Below are positions 17,540-25,654 of a stretch of DNA of 49,014 nt, piece by piece; within the stretch, counting starts at the first letter, position 1; each line of letters begins with the position of its first letter. The notes under the pieces are model-generated. The model saw only the letters and a program-made list of their open reading frames with translations. It was not told the DNA's origin and did not search any database. The translations under genes were made by a program, and so were the position numbers. The DNA lies in NCBI GenBank assembly GCA_945905745.1, contig CAMDQF010000005.1, positions 1-49,014 of the forward strand, given 5' to 3'. This DNA comes from Litorilinea aerophila (GTDB taxonomy: Bacteria; Chloroflexota; Anaerolineae; Caldilineales; Caldilineaceae).

Positions 17540-18160
17540 TTAGAACTTGGGGAGGCTGCTAATCAACTTCTCAATATCGACTTGTGCTTGCGCACCCAGC
17601 GCTAGATAGTCGTCGAACGAAGAGAATTGAGCGTTCCGTTCCATATCGTCTACGGTCATATCCAAAGTGTATGCGTGCCAGGAGCTGCTTTGTACAACGA
17701 AGTATGGCTTGTTGGCTAAATCGAACGGGTTGAAGTTTTTGGCGAATGGCTGCTGAGAATAAAACTTGAAAATTTTATCATGACTGATGACGGAATTCTG
17801 CGGTGTTTCTATCCAAGGCGATTCTTTGTGCGTCATTGCGCTCAAGGATATTGCCGAAATCGGCATGTATGAAGCGACAATAAAGTCTATCAGTTCTTTT
17901 TCCCGACCGGCAACGTTGGGCTGTTCAATATGGGGGTCTTGTACGATTGGGTCTCGGCCAAACGATTTGTATTTGTGATAGACATCAGTATTTACTGGGC
18001 CGCGTTCCCACTTCTCGAATTCTCCCTGATATAGTTCGACCCCAGCCACAATGCCCCACACCTTTACATAGTAGAGTAACTTTTGCAGCTTGAGATGCGT
18101 AATTTTCTCATGGGGATATTGTCCCAAAATGTATTGTGGCAACTCGAATGTTTTCAGCAT
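17540..18160 (-). CDS. Panacea (SocA/DUF4065-type) domain protein, probable antitoxin of the Fic protein
   Basis: 206 aa from the ATG at 18160, chosen because a purine-rich GAGAGGGGGG tract lies just before it; an ATG 21 bases further upstream would overlap that site. The N-terminal half has the family pattern ITHLKLQKLLYYVKVWGIVA followed by FEKWERGPVNTDVYHKYKSF, typical of the GepA/SocA/Panacea domain, which is known as a promiscuous antitoxin domain paired with unrelated toxins. The C-terminal 90 residues are not recognised and may hold the toxin-specific part. First gene of the operon; Fic follows after 4 bp. Confidence 0.8.
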   Translation of the reverse strand: MLKTFELPQYILGQYPHEKITHLKLQKLLYYVKVWGIVAGVELYQGEFEKWERGPVNTDVYHKYKSFGRDPIVQDPHIEQPNVAGREKELIDFIVASYMPISAISLSAMTHKESPWIETPQNSVISHDKIFKFYSQQPFAKNFNPFDLANKPYFVVQSSSWHAYTLDMTVDDMERNAQFSSFDDYLALGAQAQVDIEKLISSLPKF

Positions 18161-18201
18161 CTTCCCCCCCTCTCTATCCATGCACCTTCTTTTGTAGTTG
18201 A

Positions 18202-18207
18202 ATTATA
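18202..18207 (-). promoter_or_regulatory. Candidate -10 element for the Panacea/Fic operon
   Basis: TATAAT on the - strand 42 bp before the start codon. No well-spaced -35 hexamer is evident (a TTGACA lies only 8 bp upstream), so it may be activator-dependent or a chance match. Confidence 0.4.
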
Positions 18208-18335
18208 CCACGCATTGTCAATCGTTCCTGCGTTTCCAGCACGACGGAACAGCGGGGTATCAGGAGACATGCGCAGGCTGACCAAAGGGATTGAGGCGAG
18301 CGGAATTTGTGGGCGTACAGAAACATCACAATTCT

Positions 18336-18347
18336 CTGGCGGATCAC
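18336..18347 (+). repeat. Copy of the tRNA-Lys 3' end (possible attachment-site remnant)
   Basis: CTGGCGGATCAC, identical to 10510-10521 (T-arm end, acceptor strand and discriminator of tRNA-Lys). Here it continues CA, giving a tRNA-like CCA. The upstream sequence does not fold as a tRNA. Confidence 0.5.
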
Positions 18348-18350
18348 CAA

Positions 18351-18402
18351 TGCAAACAAAAAGAGACCACCGATTGCGGTGGTCTCTTTTTGTTTGCGTG
18401 CA
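18351..18402. terminator. Long symmetric terminator hairpin
   Basis: TGCAAACAAAAAGAGACCACC pairs (to 20 bases) with its complement around a short GATTGC loop, with A- and T-tracts on both sides, so it can terminate in both directions. It lies downstream of the - strand Ddn-like gene? No: that gene ends at 18420, so the hairpin sits directly after it on the - strand and separates it from the Panacea operon. Confidence 0.8.
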
Positions 18403-18419
18403 AACTTGCTTCACTTCGG

Positions 18420-18857
18420 CTACGCGACCGGTTCAGCGACAAAAACCGGAATGAGCCGCTCGGTCTTCTGCTGGTATGTCTGATAGGGGGGGAAAGCGGC
18501 CACCGCAATATCCCACAGACGCTGTCGCTCGGCGGAATCGGTAACTTCTCGCGCCCGCATAGCATAGACTTCGGTCTTATCACGGATTTCCACGTGGGGA
18601 TCCGCCTTCAAATTGTAGTACCAGACTGGGTGTGTCGGCGCGCCGCCCTGGGATGCAATGAGGATGTAGCGATCCCCGTCCACGGCCCGCATCAGTGGCG
18701 TTTTGCGGATGGCACCGGTCTTGCGCCCCCGGTTGGTCACGATAATCACCGGCAGACCCGTATCCCGCAAAGTCACGCCTTCTGTGCCGCCGCTCCCCTC
18801 GTACAATTCCACCTGCTCCGCCACCCACGCGCTGGTACTCGGTATGTATTCGCCCAT
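18420..18857 (-). CDS. Nitroreductase-family deazaflavin (F420)-dependent oxidoreductase, Ddn-like
   Basis: 145-aa split beta-barrel protein of the Ddn/DUF385 family, enzymes that use F420H2 to reduce quinones or nitro compounds. Recognisable stretch: VTNRGRKTGAIRKTPLMRA, then DGDRYILIASQGGAPTHPVW and YYNLKADPHVEI. The ATG at 18857 is preceded by AGGAGAGG at the right distance; a longer frame upstream lacks family homology. A TTTACG-N16-TACAAT promoter candidate lies at about 18904-18931. Whether this organism makes F420 cannot be judged from the window. Confidence 0.87.
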   Translation of the reverse strand: MGEYIPSTSAWVAEQVELYEGSGGTEGVTLRDTGLPVIIVTNRGRKTGAIRKTPLMRAVDGDRYILIASQGGAPTHPVWYYNLKADPHVEIRDKTEVYAMRAREVTDSAERQRLWDIAVAAFPPYQTYQQKTERLIPVFVAEPVA

Positions 18858-19008
18858 GACCCTCTCCTTGCTGTTGCCTGCTTTGTGTATGACTCCGTGG
18901 CTTATTGTACAACAAAATAGACCAGCGTAAAGACAATCAGATCCAACAGGAAAAGGCAACCGACCATCAGCTACCACAACGGATGGCGAGACGAAACGAT
19001 TCCGCCAA

Positions 19009-21930
19009 TCAGCGCCCCAGCATCGGAAGCCACAACTGCCGTTCCACCGCAGCCTGGGGCACAGTCAGCGGATCGCCCAAGATGACGAAAGTGCGCAGAC
19101 TATCCTGGCAGCAGACACCCTCGCTGAAGAGAGTCCGATAGCCTGCCTGGGCCAAAGCGCCCAGCCGTTTGTCACTGGCGGTCTGGGACCAGAAATGACT
19201 ATAGAAGCCCCGTTGTAAGGCGTCGTGGCCGTAGGCCACCCCTAGACCTGTGGACGACCAGATGGCCGCCGCGCCCCCTTTCGTATGCAGCAGCAGCCGC
19301 TCGTCAATGGTTGTCCCGCTTAACGCAGGCATTTGAAACATCCCCGTCAGGCAGGTCATCTCCAACAAAATCGACAGATTGCTCTGGTTCGTCAGCCCAT
19401 CCGCGTCGTACAGACCCAGCAGATAGGGCGGCTCCACATTCAGATCCGTGGAGGCCCATTGCTGCTGGTGGGCGTGGCCGGTATAGCTGGCAAAGCCGCC
19501 GCCCCGGTTCAGCGCTTCCACCGTTTTCTGCCAGGCTCGCACCGGGTCTGGCTCCCGCCAGGGGTTCTGGCTGTGGGTGGGAGACGGGTCAAAATAGACC
19601 CGCTCGATCTGCGCGCTGGCTGGCTGTAGGGCCACCACAGTCTCGGTGGCAAGGGCGAAGTCGCCCGCCGGGTCCACCCGCCCGGAGGCGTCCCGGTAGT
19701 TGTCGGCCACAAAGACCATCCGCGCCCGCTGGTCCACGGGCGCTGGCGTGCGCTCGTAGCCCAATAGTTTCTCTACGTAAAAAGTTACTTCCGCTGCGCT
19801 TTTTGCGGGGATGCGCCCCACTGGGATATCGGGCAGGGGATCATCCAAGGGCGATAGCCCATCCACCTGGCCGAAGCAGGAATCGCAAGCCGTCTCAATT
19901 AGCCAGGGATCCACGTGCAGAAGATAGGGGGGGATAAAATTCGTGTTGCCCTGCCTGGTAAAGTTGAGTGGGTCGCTGGTGGCATCGCCCACCAGAACGA
20001 TGGCCTGGGGTGGCTGCTCCCCGTTGGCAGTTCGCCAGCGCACAAAGTCCCGGATGGCCCCGGGATCGACCTGGCCGCCGCGCCAGCCCTCATAGATTTG
20101 GTCCACATTGACCAGCGCCACCCGATAGCCCTGGCTGGCCCGCTGATCGAGCAGCGGTTGCAGGGCCGTGTGGAAGAGGGCCGGGGCAATGTAGAGTGCG
20201 TCGGCATTTAGGAATGGCTGGAAACTCAGGGCCGGGAGCAATGCCAGGTCGGGCGTGGGTGCGTCGGTTTGGGCTTCTCTGGCTGGGAGTTGACCCTCTT
20301 CCGCAAGTCGAATTTTCGTGTTCGGCCCCGCGCTGATCAGCGGCAGGTGCAGCCGGCTTTCGTCGGCCAGGAGCAGGAAGCGGCGGTGGGGCGCACTTTC
20401 CAACAGCAGAGTGCCGCCACTGGGGGCTGGCAGAATGATGCGCACGGGCTGGTGAGGGTCACTGATGTCATAAAGGCGGCTAGCTGCGGCCACCTGTTCC
20501 AGTTGCAGGAGGCTCTCATCTGGTCCGTTGACGAAGCTACCATCGCCGAAGCCAAAGCGCAAGGCGACCGGGCGCCGCCACTCCATCGAGTCGATCATCA
20601 CCCCGTCGGGAACGGCCTTTTCTACGGTCGCCAACGCCAGGTTTTGCCCGCGGGAATCCACGGCAAAGGAGAGGCTACGCGCACCGCTGCCTTCCCAAGC
20701 GAGCAGTGTGGCTGTGTAGCCGGGTGGCGAGATGCGAAGCTGATGGCTGTGCTTCGTATAGCCGGAGACGTGGAGTGTGACAGCGGCGCGGGCCGAGAGT
20801 GGTGGCAGGAGCGACGAAATGGGCAGTGTGTGGGTGATGACAGGCAGCTCCGCTCCGCTGCGCAGGTCAAAGGCAAACCAGTGGTCGCCGTCCTGCCCGG
20901 CCAGGGTGGAGTCGTAAAGAACGGGGCTGGACCATTTGCCGATCTCCCAGGCCCACTTCTGTGGGGAAAGGGTATCGATCTCGTCGCTTAGCAGCGGACG
21001 GCTATTGATGCGTGTTCCGGCGCTGCTGCCCAAAGTCAGCCAATAGCTATCTTCTCTGTTCCAACGGTCGCCGGGCACAGGCGCATAGAAGCGAAGCAGA
21101 TTGTCAACGATTTCAACGGCGACGGCTGCGCCCTGTCGGGTCAATTGCAGGCGGGCAAGCTGGCTGGGGTTGCTGATCAATCCTAGTTCGGTCAGGGCGG
21201 AGAGGGGAATCTCCTGCATACCCGCCTCGCGGACGCTCACCCGTAGTCGGGGCCGGGCCGTGAGGGGTGAAGGTGGGGCAGCTTCGTCCAGAATCATCCG
21301 GTCCACGTCAGGCAGCCTACCGGCGGGTTCCAGCAGGCGGCCACCGGTGACAGTCAGGCGCAGGCTGGTGAGTTCCCGGCGGCTTTGGGTGTCGCCAAAG
21401 AGGGGGCTGACAGCTACGACCAGCAGTTCCACACCGGCCATGCGCCCTCGGCGTAGCTCAATGGCCGGCGCGGCGGGCAGGGAATCTTCGACTGCCAGAG
21501 CCAAATCGGGGCGGGGGGGCTGGCCCAGAGGCCGGGGGATAGCCGGCGTGACGGGCTGGCCCGGCAGTGTGCGTCCCAACCAGGCGCGGCTGGTGACGGC
21601 GCCCAGGCGTAGCTGGGGCGGGGTGGAGCCAGTGGCGACAAAGGTCAGCAGATGGGCGGGTTGTTGACGGCCAGCGATTGTGACCAGGGGCCAGTCGCGC
21701 CAGGTCGCTTTGTCTGTGCGGGGCTGGGTGGTTGGCTGCCAGGTAACAGAGACTCCCAAGGCCGTTGATTCACTGTGCCATTCGTCGGCGACAGGCTCTC
21801 TTTCCTCGGCTTGCGCAGTTCGAACTCCCGTGGGAGGAACGGCGGCAAGCCCTGAGGGCCAGGTAGCAAGCAGAAGAGCAGCGCAAAGCGATAGACGGAT
21901 CAAGAGAGGGAGTTTCGATTGACTAAGCAA
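19009..21930 (-). CDS. Secreted C25 (gingipain-type) cysteine peptidase
   Basis: 973 aa. Residues 1 to about 41 are a signal peptide (LLIRLSLCAALLLATWPSGL, cut probably near AQA). A beta-rich N-terminal region (about 45-560) precedes the C25 catalytic domain (about 570-950): VLVGDATSD, IPVGRIPAKSAAEV, then the catalytic His in YTGHAHQQQW (His819) and the catalytic Cys in LEMTCLTGMF (Cys860), in the family order. The protein ends RQLWLPMLGR, a short hydrophobic-LP-basic tail also seen in modified form in another envelope protein of this window. It probably acts outside the cell as a protease; substrates unknown. Monocistronic by its surroundings. Confidence 0.88.
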   Translation of the reverse strand: MLSQSKLPLLIRLSLCAALLLATWPSGLAAVPPTGVRTAQAEEREPVADEWHSESTALGVSVTWQPTTQPRTDKATWRDWPLVTIAGRQQPAHLLTFVATGSTPPQLRLGAVTSRAWLGRTLPGQPVTPAIPRPLGQPPRPDLALAVEDSLPAAPAIELRRGRMAGVELLVVAVSPLFGDTQSRRELTSLRLTVTGGRLLEPAGRLPDVDRMILDEAAPPSPLTARPRLRVSVREAGMQEIPLSALTELGLISNPSQLARLQLTRQGAAVAVEIVDNLLRFYAPVPGDRWNREDSYWLTLGSSAGTRINSRPLLSDEIDTLSPQKWAWEIGKWSSPVLYDSTLAGQDGDHWFAFDLRSGAELPVITHTLPISSLLPPLSARAAVTLHVSGYTKHSHQLRISPPGYTATLLAWEGSGARSLSFAVDSRGQNLALATVEKAVPDGVMIDSMEWRRPVALRFGFGDGSFVNGPDESLLQLEQVAAASRLYDISDPHQPVRIILPAPSGGTLLLESAPHRRFLLLADESRLHLPLISAGPNTKIRLAEEGQLPAREAQTDAPTPDLALLPALSFQPFLNADALYIAPALFHTALQPLLDQRASQGYRVALVNVDQIYEGWRGGQVDPGAIRDFVRWRTANGEQPPQAIVLVGDATSDPLNFTRQGNTNFIPPYLLHVDPWLIETACDSCFGQVDGLSPLDDPLPDIPVGRIPAKSAAEVTFYVEKLLGYERTPAPVDQRARMVFVADNYRDASGRVDPAGDFALATETVVALQPASAQIERVYFDPSPTHSQNPWREPDPVRAWQKTVEALNRGGGFASYTGHAHQQQWASTDLNVEPPYLLGLYDADGLTNQSNLSILLEMTCLTGMFQMPALSGTTIDERLLLHTKGGAAAIWSSTGLGVAYGHDALQRGFYSHFWSQTASDKRLGALAQAGYRTLFSEGVCCQDSLRTFVILGDPLTVPQAAVERQLWLPMLGR

Positions 21931-21945
21931 TTATCCACTTCCTTT

Positions 21946-21994
21946 GGAAATAAAACATCCGCTGGAACAGAGAGATTCTCTCAGCCAGCGGATG
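21946..21994 (-). terminator. Intrinsic terminator after rpmG
   Basis: On the - strand CATCCGCTGG ... CCAGCGGATG with an inner AGAGAATCTCT stem, followed by TTTTATTTCC. Confidence 0.8.
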
Positions 21995-22026
21995 CGCTCG
22001 TACATAAGAATTGTGGCCTGCCAGGT

Positions 22027-22188
22027 TTAACGGGTTTCCCTGTACATCACGTGGCGGCGCAGGGTGGGGTCGTACTTTTTCAGTTCCAACCGCTGGGTAT
22101 CGTTGCGGCGGTTCTTGCTGCTCAGGTACATATGGCTGCTTTCCGTGCTGCGTAGTTTCACAAGTACGCGGGGGCCTTTCTTAGCCAT
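22027..22188 (-). CDS. rpmG: 50S ribosomal protein L33
   Basis: A 53-aa protein, full L33 length, reading [20 protein letters not shown], then [20 protein letters not shown], then [13 protein letters not shown]. It is the zinc-independent form: the CxxC pairs of Zn-binding L33 are absent. GGAGAG lies just before the ATG. The gene has its own promoter and terminator, so it is a single transcription unit here rather than next to secE, nusG or rpmB. Confidence 0.95.
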   Translation of the reverse strand: MAKKGPRVLVKLRSTESSHMYLSSKNRRNDTQRLELKKYDPTLRRHVMYRETR

Positions 22189-22238
22189 TCTTCTCTCTCC
22201 TTCATTCGGTCCATAGCGGGCACAAAAATAACTGACGT

Positions 22239-22267
22239 ATTATAGCGTAGCGGTGGGCAGAGTGCAA
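22239..22267 (-). promoter_or_regulatory. rpmG: Strong sigma-70-type promoter of rpmG
   Basis: On the - strand TTGCAC (22267-22262), exactly 17 bp, TATAAT (22244-22239); start codon 51 bp further on. Confidence 0.8.
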
Positions 22268-22524
22268 ATGTGGCAAGTGGCAGGTGCATTGCAGTTATGG
22301 GTCAACTGTAATCGTATGGGCCGCCCGGCCCTAAAGAGGCCGGGCTAACGAGCAACGCCCCCTGAAGGGGGCTTGAATCGCCAAAAATCGTCCGATGATC
22401 AGCCGGATTTATCCGGCGTTGTTTGTTAGCTCCGGGTCTTTAGCCCGGTGCGGCCGTCTCGCAATTCGCAACTCGCCCACTTTTGCCTTCCCCTTTTGCC
22501 TTTTGCCTTCTCCGTCTATCTTCT
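22266..22524. repeat. Intergenic inverted repeat and 7-bp arrays between rpmG and the ThDP gene
   Basis: The 334-bp spacer 22189-22522 has no gene. It holds the rpmG promoter; a short GTGGCAA/GTGGCAG array (22271-22285); a long imperfect inverted repeat with arms about 22320-22356 (GGCCCTAAAGAGGCCGGGCT) and 22420-22458 (the complementary GTTAGCTCCGGGTCTTTAGC); an inner GCCCCC/GGGGGC stem; and an AAGGCAA array (22488-22516) that runs up to the TAG stop of the ThDP gene. Confidence 0.75.
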
Positions 22525-24139
22525 ACCCCCTGGGTGTCGTCGGATAGCCGATGGGGTCGATATGGACTTCCACCAGAAAGGGGCCGCCGCTCGCCGCGGC
22601 CCGGGCCAGGGCTGCGTCACATTCGGCTTCATTGGTGACTTTTGCGCTGGGGATGCCGTGGGCGGCTGCGATGGCGCAGAAGTCGGGTGCGGGAAACTCC
22701 GTGCCGTGGATGGGCGCGCCCTGGCGCATCTGATGGGAACGGATGAGGTCGATGGCGTTGTCCACCGGCACGATGACGGTTACGGGCAGCTTCAGCCGGG
22801 CCAGGACGCTCAACTCGCCCAGACACATCGCCAGCCCCGCGTCGCCGATCAGACAGAAGAGCGCTTCGTCGGGACGGGCCATGGCGGCGCCGATGGCGGC
22901 GGGCAGGGCAAAGCCCATACAGGAGAGACCGTTGGAGAGGAAGAAGCGGTTGGGGTGCAGGCTGGGCCATTCCAGGCTGCTGAAAATCTTGTGGCTGCCC
23001 ACATCCACAGCCAGCAGCCCGTCCGCGGGCAGGTGGCGACGCATGGCGGCCAGATAGCTCTGGGGTAGAATCTTCCCGGCTTCCGGTGTGGGCAGAGAAC
23101 GGGCGGCCAACTTCTCCCGCAGTTGTTGGACCCGGGCCACACCCCAGGCCGGGTCGGTGGCAAAGCTGTTGTCGCTCAATTGTTGGAGGATCGGTCCAAT
23201 CGGCCCCACGTATTCCGCGACCGCGGGTAACACCGGGTCCTCGTTGGCCCAGTTAGCAATCCAGAGCAACGGCGCGGGATGCTCCCATTTTTTTACCAGT
23301 TCCACCACATCGAAGCCCACCGCCAGCACGCAGTCCGCCTCGTCCAGAATCTCGTAGACCGGGTCTGTGCGGGTCAGGCCGAGGGTTCCCGCAGAGAGCG
23401 GGTGATCGTCGGGCAGCGCACCTTTGGACTTAGGCAGGACGATCACCGGCGCATTGGCCACTTCGGCCAACTCCCGCAAGGCGGTGTAGGGGGCCTCTGG
23501 TTCCAGGCCGAGACCAGCGAGGATGACCGGGCGTTGGGCGGCAAGGAAGGAGTCAAAAGAAGAAATGCTGAATGGTGAATTGTGAATTGTGAATTCTGAA
23601 TGGGAGGCGTCACCGCCTGCCACCGCCTGCCACCTGCCACCTGCCACCTTCACCGCCTCCTCGTTGCTGATCTGCAAATGAACCGGTCCGGGGCGGCCTG
23701 CGGTGGTGAGGGCGATTGTTTCCGGGATGGCTGTGGCCGCGTTCGCAGCGCTGATTTTGACCGTGCGTTTGGTGATAGGGGCAAAAATGGCGTGGAGGTC
23801 CACCACCTGATGGGTGTAGTCGGGCAGCAGATCGTCCGGCTTTTGGGCGGTGATGACGACGACGGGCGCGCGGTCCAGCCAGGCGTGGGCCACACCGGCC
23901 ACCGCATTCGTTGCGCCCGGGCCGAGGGTAGTCAGCACACAGCCGATGCCCCCGGTAGCCCGAGCGTAGCCGTCAGCGGCAAAGACGGCGCTGGTCTCGT
24001 GGTGCATCAACTCAAAGCGGATGCCCCGCTGGCGCATGGCTTCCAGGATAGCCACCACTTCGCCGCCGGGCATTCCAAAAACGACGGAAATACCCGCGGC
24101 GTAGAGGGAGTCGGCGAGGAGTTGGGCAGTTGTTTTCAT
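22523..24139 (-). CDS. Thiamine-diphosphate-dependent enzyme (acetolactate synthase/decarboxylase family)
   Basis: 538 aa, three-domain ThDP enzyme. The N-terminal PYR domain has GMPGGEVVAILEAM and the activating Glu in HHETSAVFAADGYARATG; the central domain follows at about 195-330; the C-terminal PP domain has SCMGFALPAAIGAAMARPDE and the Mg-ThDP motif LIGDAGLAMCLGEL ending in PVDNAIDLIR (GDA..DN variant of GDG..NN). This is the fold of acetolactate synthase, oxalyl-CoA or benzoylformate decarboxylases. No regulatory subunit gene is nearby, so a catabolic 2-oxoacid decarboxylase or carboligase is as likely as IlvB. A zinc alcohol dehydrogenase precedes it on the same strand, fitting an aldehyde intermediate. 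Residues about 163-193 are encoded by a 7-bp repeat insertion. Confidence 0.88.
   Translation of the reverse strand: MKTTAQLLADSLYAAGISVVFGMPGGEVVAILEAMRQRGIRFELMHHETSAVFAADGYARATGGIGCVLTTLGPGATNAVAGVAHAWLDRAPVVVITAQKPDDLLPDYTHQVVDLHAIFAPITKRTVKISAANAATAIPETIALTTAGRPGPVHLQISNEEAVKVAGGRWQAVAGGDASHSEFTIHNSPFSISSFDSFLAAQRPVILAGLGLEPEAPYTALRELAEVANAPVIVLPKSKGALPDDHPLSAGTLGLTRTDPVYEILDEADCVLAVGFDVVELVKKWEHPAPLLWIANWANEDPVLPAVAEYVGPIGPILQQLSDNSFATDPAWGVARVQQLREKLAARSLPTPEAGKILPQSYLAAMRRHLPADGLLAVDVGSHKIFSSLEWPSLHPNRFFLSNGLSCMGFALPAAIGAAMARPDEALFCLIGDAGLAMCLGELSVLARLKLPVTVIVPVDNAIDLIRSHQMRQGAPIHGTEFPAPDFCAIAAAHGIPSAKVTNEAECDAALARAAASGGPFLVEVHIDPIGYPTTPRG
23563..23654 (-). repeat. 7-bp repeat arrays inside the ThDP coding sequence
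   Basis: On the coding strand: units CAGGTGG (three or four copies) then, after about 25 bp, CATTCAG, AATTCAC (three copies), CATTCAG. These are the same kind of arrays found between genes. The insertion keeps the reading frame and encodes a Gly/Ala/Ser-rich linker (VAGGRWQAVAGGDASHSEFT) between the first and second domains, where a loop is expected. Confidence 0.8.
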
Positions 24140-24140
24140 A

Positions 24141-24345
24141 GGATATTGGGTATTAGGTATTGGGTAAGTGTTGGTGGTGGGTAGGGTGGAGTCATCGGTG
24201 AGCAGTAATCAGTGAGCAGTGACCAGTGAGCAGTGACCAGTGTCTCGACGACACAACTGATTACCGTTCACTGATTACTGCTCACTTTCTTCGCCGAGAA
24301 ACGCACCTGACGAAATTTCCAATATCAACTATCAAATACCAAAAC
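24141..24345. repeat. Nested 7-bp repeat hairpin between the ADH and ThDP genes
   Basis: Two families nest: outer arms GGTATTA/GGGTATT (24142-24167) and the complementary CAATATCAACTATCAAATACC region (24321-24342, overlapping the ADH stop); inner arms of six TGAGCAG/TGACCAG/TAATCAG units (24198-24241) and CTGATTACCGTTCACTGATT (24257-24285). The inner arms match at about 25 of 29 positions. Confidence 0.85.
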
Positions 24346-25431
24346 GCCCCGCGCCACCTTCCCCGCCTCCATATCTTCAAAGGCCAGGGCGATGTCGTCC
24401 AGGGGATAGCGTTTGGTGATGAGCTTGTCCAGGTCCAGCTTGCCCGCCAGATAGAGCCGCTGCAGGTTGGGCAGGTCGATGTCGGGCCGGGCAGAACCGG
24501 CAAAGGAGCCGAGCAGGGATTTGTTCTGGAAGATGAGCTGACCGGCGGAGATGGGTACATCCGCCAGCGCGGAGTGCAGCCCCATCACCGTCGCCACACC
24601 AGCGGGGCCAACGGCATTGAGCGCCTGGGGAATCGTGCGGGCCGAGCCAACGCTGTCGAAAGCGTAGTCCGGGCCAACGCCGGTGATGGCTTTGAGCGCT
24701 TTCACCGGGTCTTCGTGGCGGGCGTTGACGGTGTGGGTGGCCCCCAGTTGCCGGGCAAATTCCAGCTTCTCGTCGAAGACGTCCACGGCGATGATTGTGT
24801 GACAGCCCGCCAGCACGCAGCCCAGGATGGCGCTCAGGCCGATGCCGCCGCAGCCGATGACGGCTGCGCTGCTGCCGGGACGCACTTTGGCGGTGTTGAT
24901 GACCGCGCCCACGCCGGTAATCACTGCGCAGCCGATGATCGCGCCCACTTCAAAAGGCACGCCCTCCTGCAAATGGACTGCGCCATCCTCCGGGATAACT
25001 GCGTAGTCGGCCATCGTGGAGGCGCTGAGATACTGCTTGACCGACGCACCTTCCAGCGAATGTAGCCGGGAGGTGCCGTCGATCAGCGCGCCCTGGTAGG
25101 TGGTGGAGGGCAGCCGCTCGCACAGGTTGGGACGTCCACTCTGGCATTGGGTACAGATGTGGCAGGCGGGCAGCCAGTTGACCAGAATGCGGTCACCCAC
25201 GGCGAAGCGGGTGACGCCCGGACCCACAGCCTCCACGACGCCCGCGCCTTCGTGGCCCAGCACCAGCGGCGGCATTGTGCGCAGTTCGCCTTTGAGGGTG
25301 TGTAAATCCGAGTGACAGACCCCCGCGGCGTGGATGCGTACCAGCAGCTCCTTCTCCTTCGGTGGGTCCAGTTCGACTTCGGCGACGATCAGTCGGTTGC
25401 TTTCGGGGACATAGGCGGCGCGTATTTTCAT
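24325..25431 (-). CDS. Zinc-dependent medium-chain alcohol dehydrogenase
   Basis: 368 aa, cytosolic NAD(P)-dependent MDR dehydrogenase. Catalytic zinc ligands are in AAGVCHSDLH and LVLGHEGAGVVE, with the later Cys in IIGCAVITG; four structural-zinc Cys lie in PACHICTQCQSGRPNLC. The cofactor site is AVIGCGGIGLSAILG followed by acidic AVDVFDEKL, so NAD is likely. Closest in style to class III/NDMA-type alcohol dehydrogenases. ATG at 25431 is chosen on family N-terminus; GGAG lies about 11 bases before it. Its stop and the downstream ThDP gene are separated by the nested repeat hairpin. Confidence 0.9.
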   Translation of the reverse strand: MKIRAAYVPESNRLIVAEVELDPPKEKELLVRIHAAGVCHSDLHTLKGELRTMPPLVLGHEGAGVVEAVGPGVTRFAVGDRILVNWLPACHICTQCQSGRPNLCERLPSTTYQGALIDGTSRLHSLEGASVKQYLSASTMADYAVIPEDGAVHLQEGVPFEVGAIIGCAVITGVGAVINTAKVRPGSSAAVIGCGGIGLSAILGCVLAGCHTIIAVDVFDEKLEFARQLGATHTVNARHEDPVKALKAITGVGPDYAFDSVGSARTIPQALNAVGPAGVATVMGLHSALADVPISAGQLIFQNKSLLGSFAGSARPDIDLPNLQRLYLAGKLDLDKLITKRYPLDDIALAFEDMEAGKVARGVLVFDS

Positions 25432-25566
25432 GGCTGGTGCTCCGGGAGGGATGACGGGTTGCAGGTGGAAAGTGGCAAGTCGAATGTCGTTGGGGATATT
25501 ATAGCGCAAAAGGGGCGGGGAGGAAAGGCGAGCCGATACCCCGGGGTCTGCTGCTGAAAACGGTAG

Positions 25567-25654
25567 AGGAGACGAACGGAGACGCAGACGGCGGACGACC
25601 GACGGCAGGCGACACAGCGAACAGCACTTCCCCAATATCCAATATCCAATACCT
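25567..25654. repeat. Mixed 7-bp arrays at the border of the TPR gene fragment
   Basis: GACGCAG/GACGGCG-type units (25570-25610) and CAATATC/CAATACC units (25633-25653). The complement of the first family appears 1.1 kb away at 26676-26697, next to the stop of the FAD oxidase gene. Confidence 0.7.

Noticed and set aside
18351..18402. Small RNA gene or riboswitch
   Set aside because: The symmetric hairpin with A- and T-tracts is fully explained as a terminator; no further conserved structure.
24198..24285. CRISPR array
   Set aside because: Repeats have a 7-bp unit with no spacers of 25-40 bp, and no cas genes are present.
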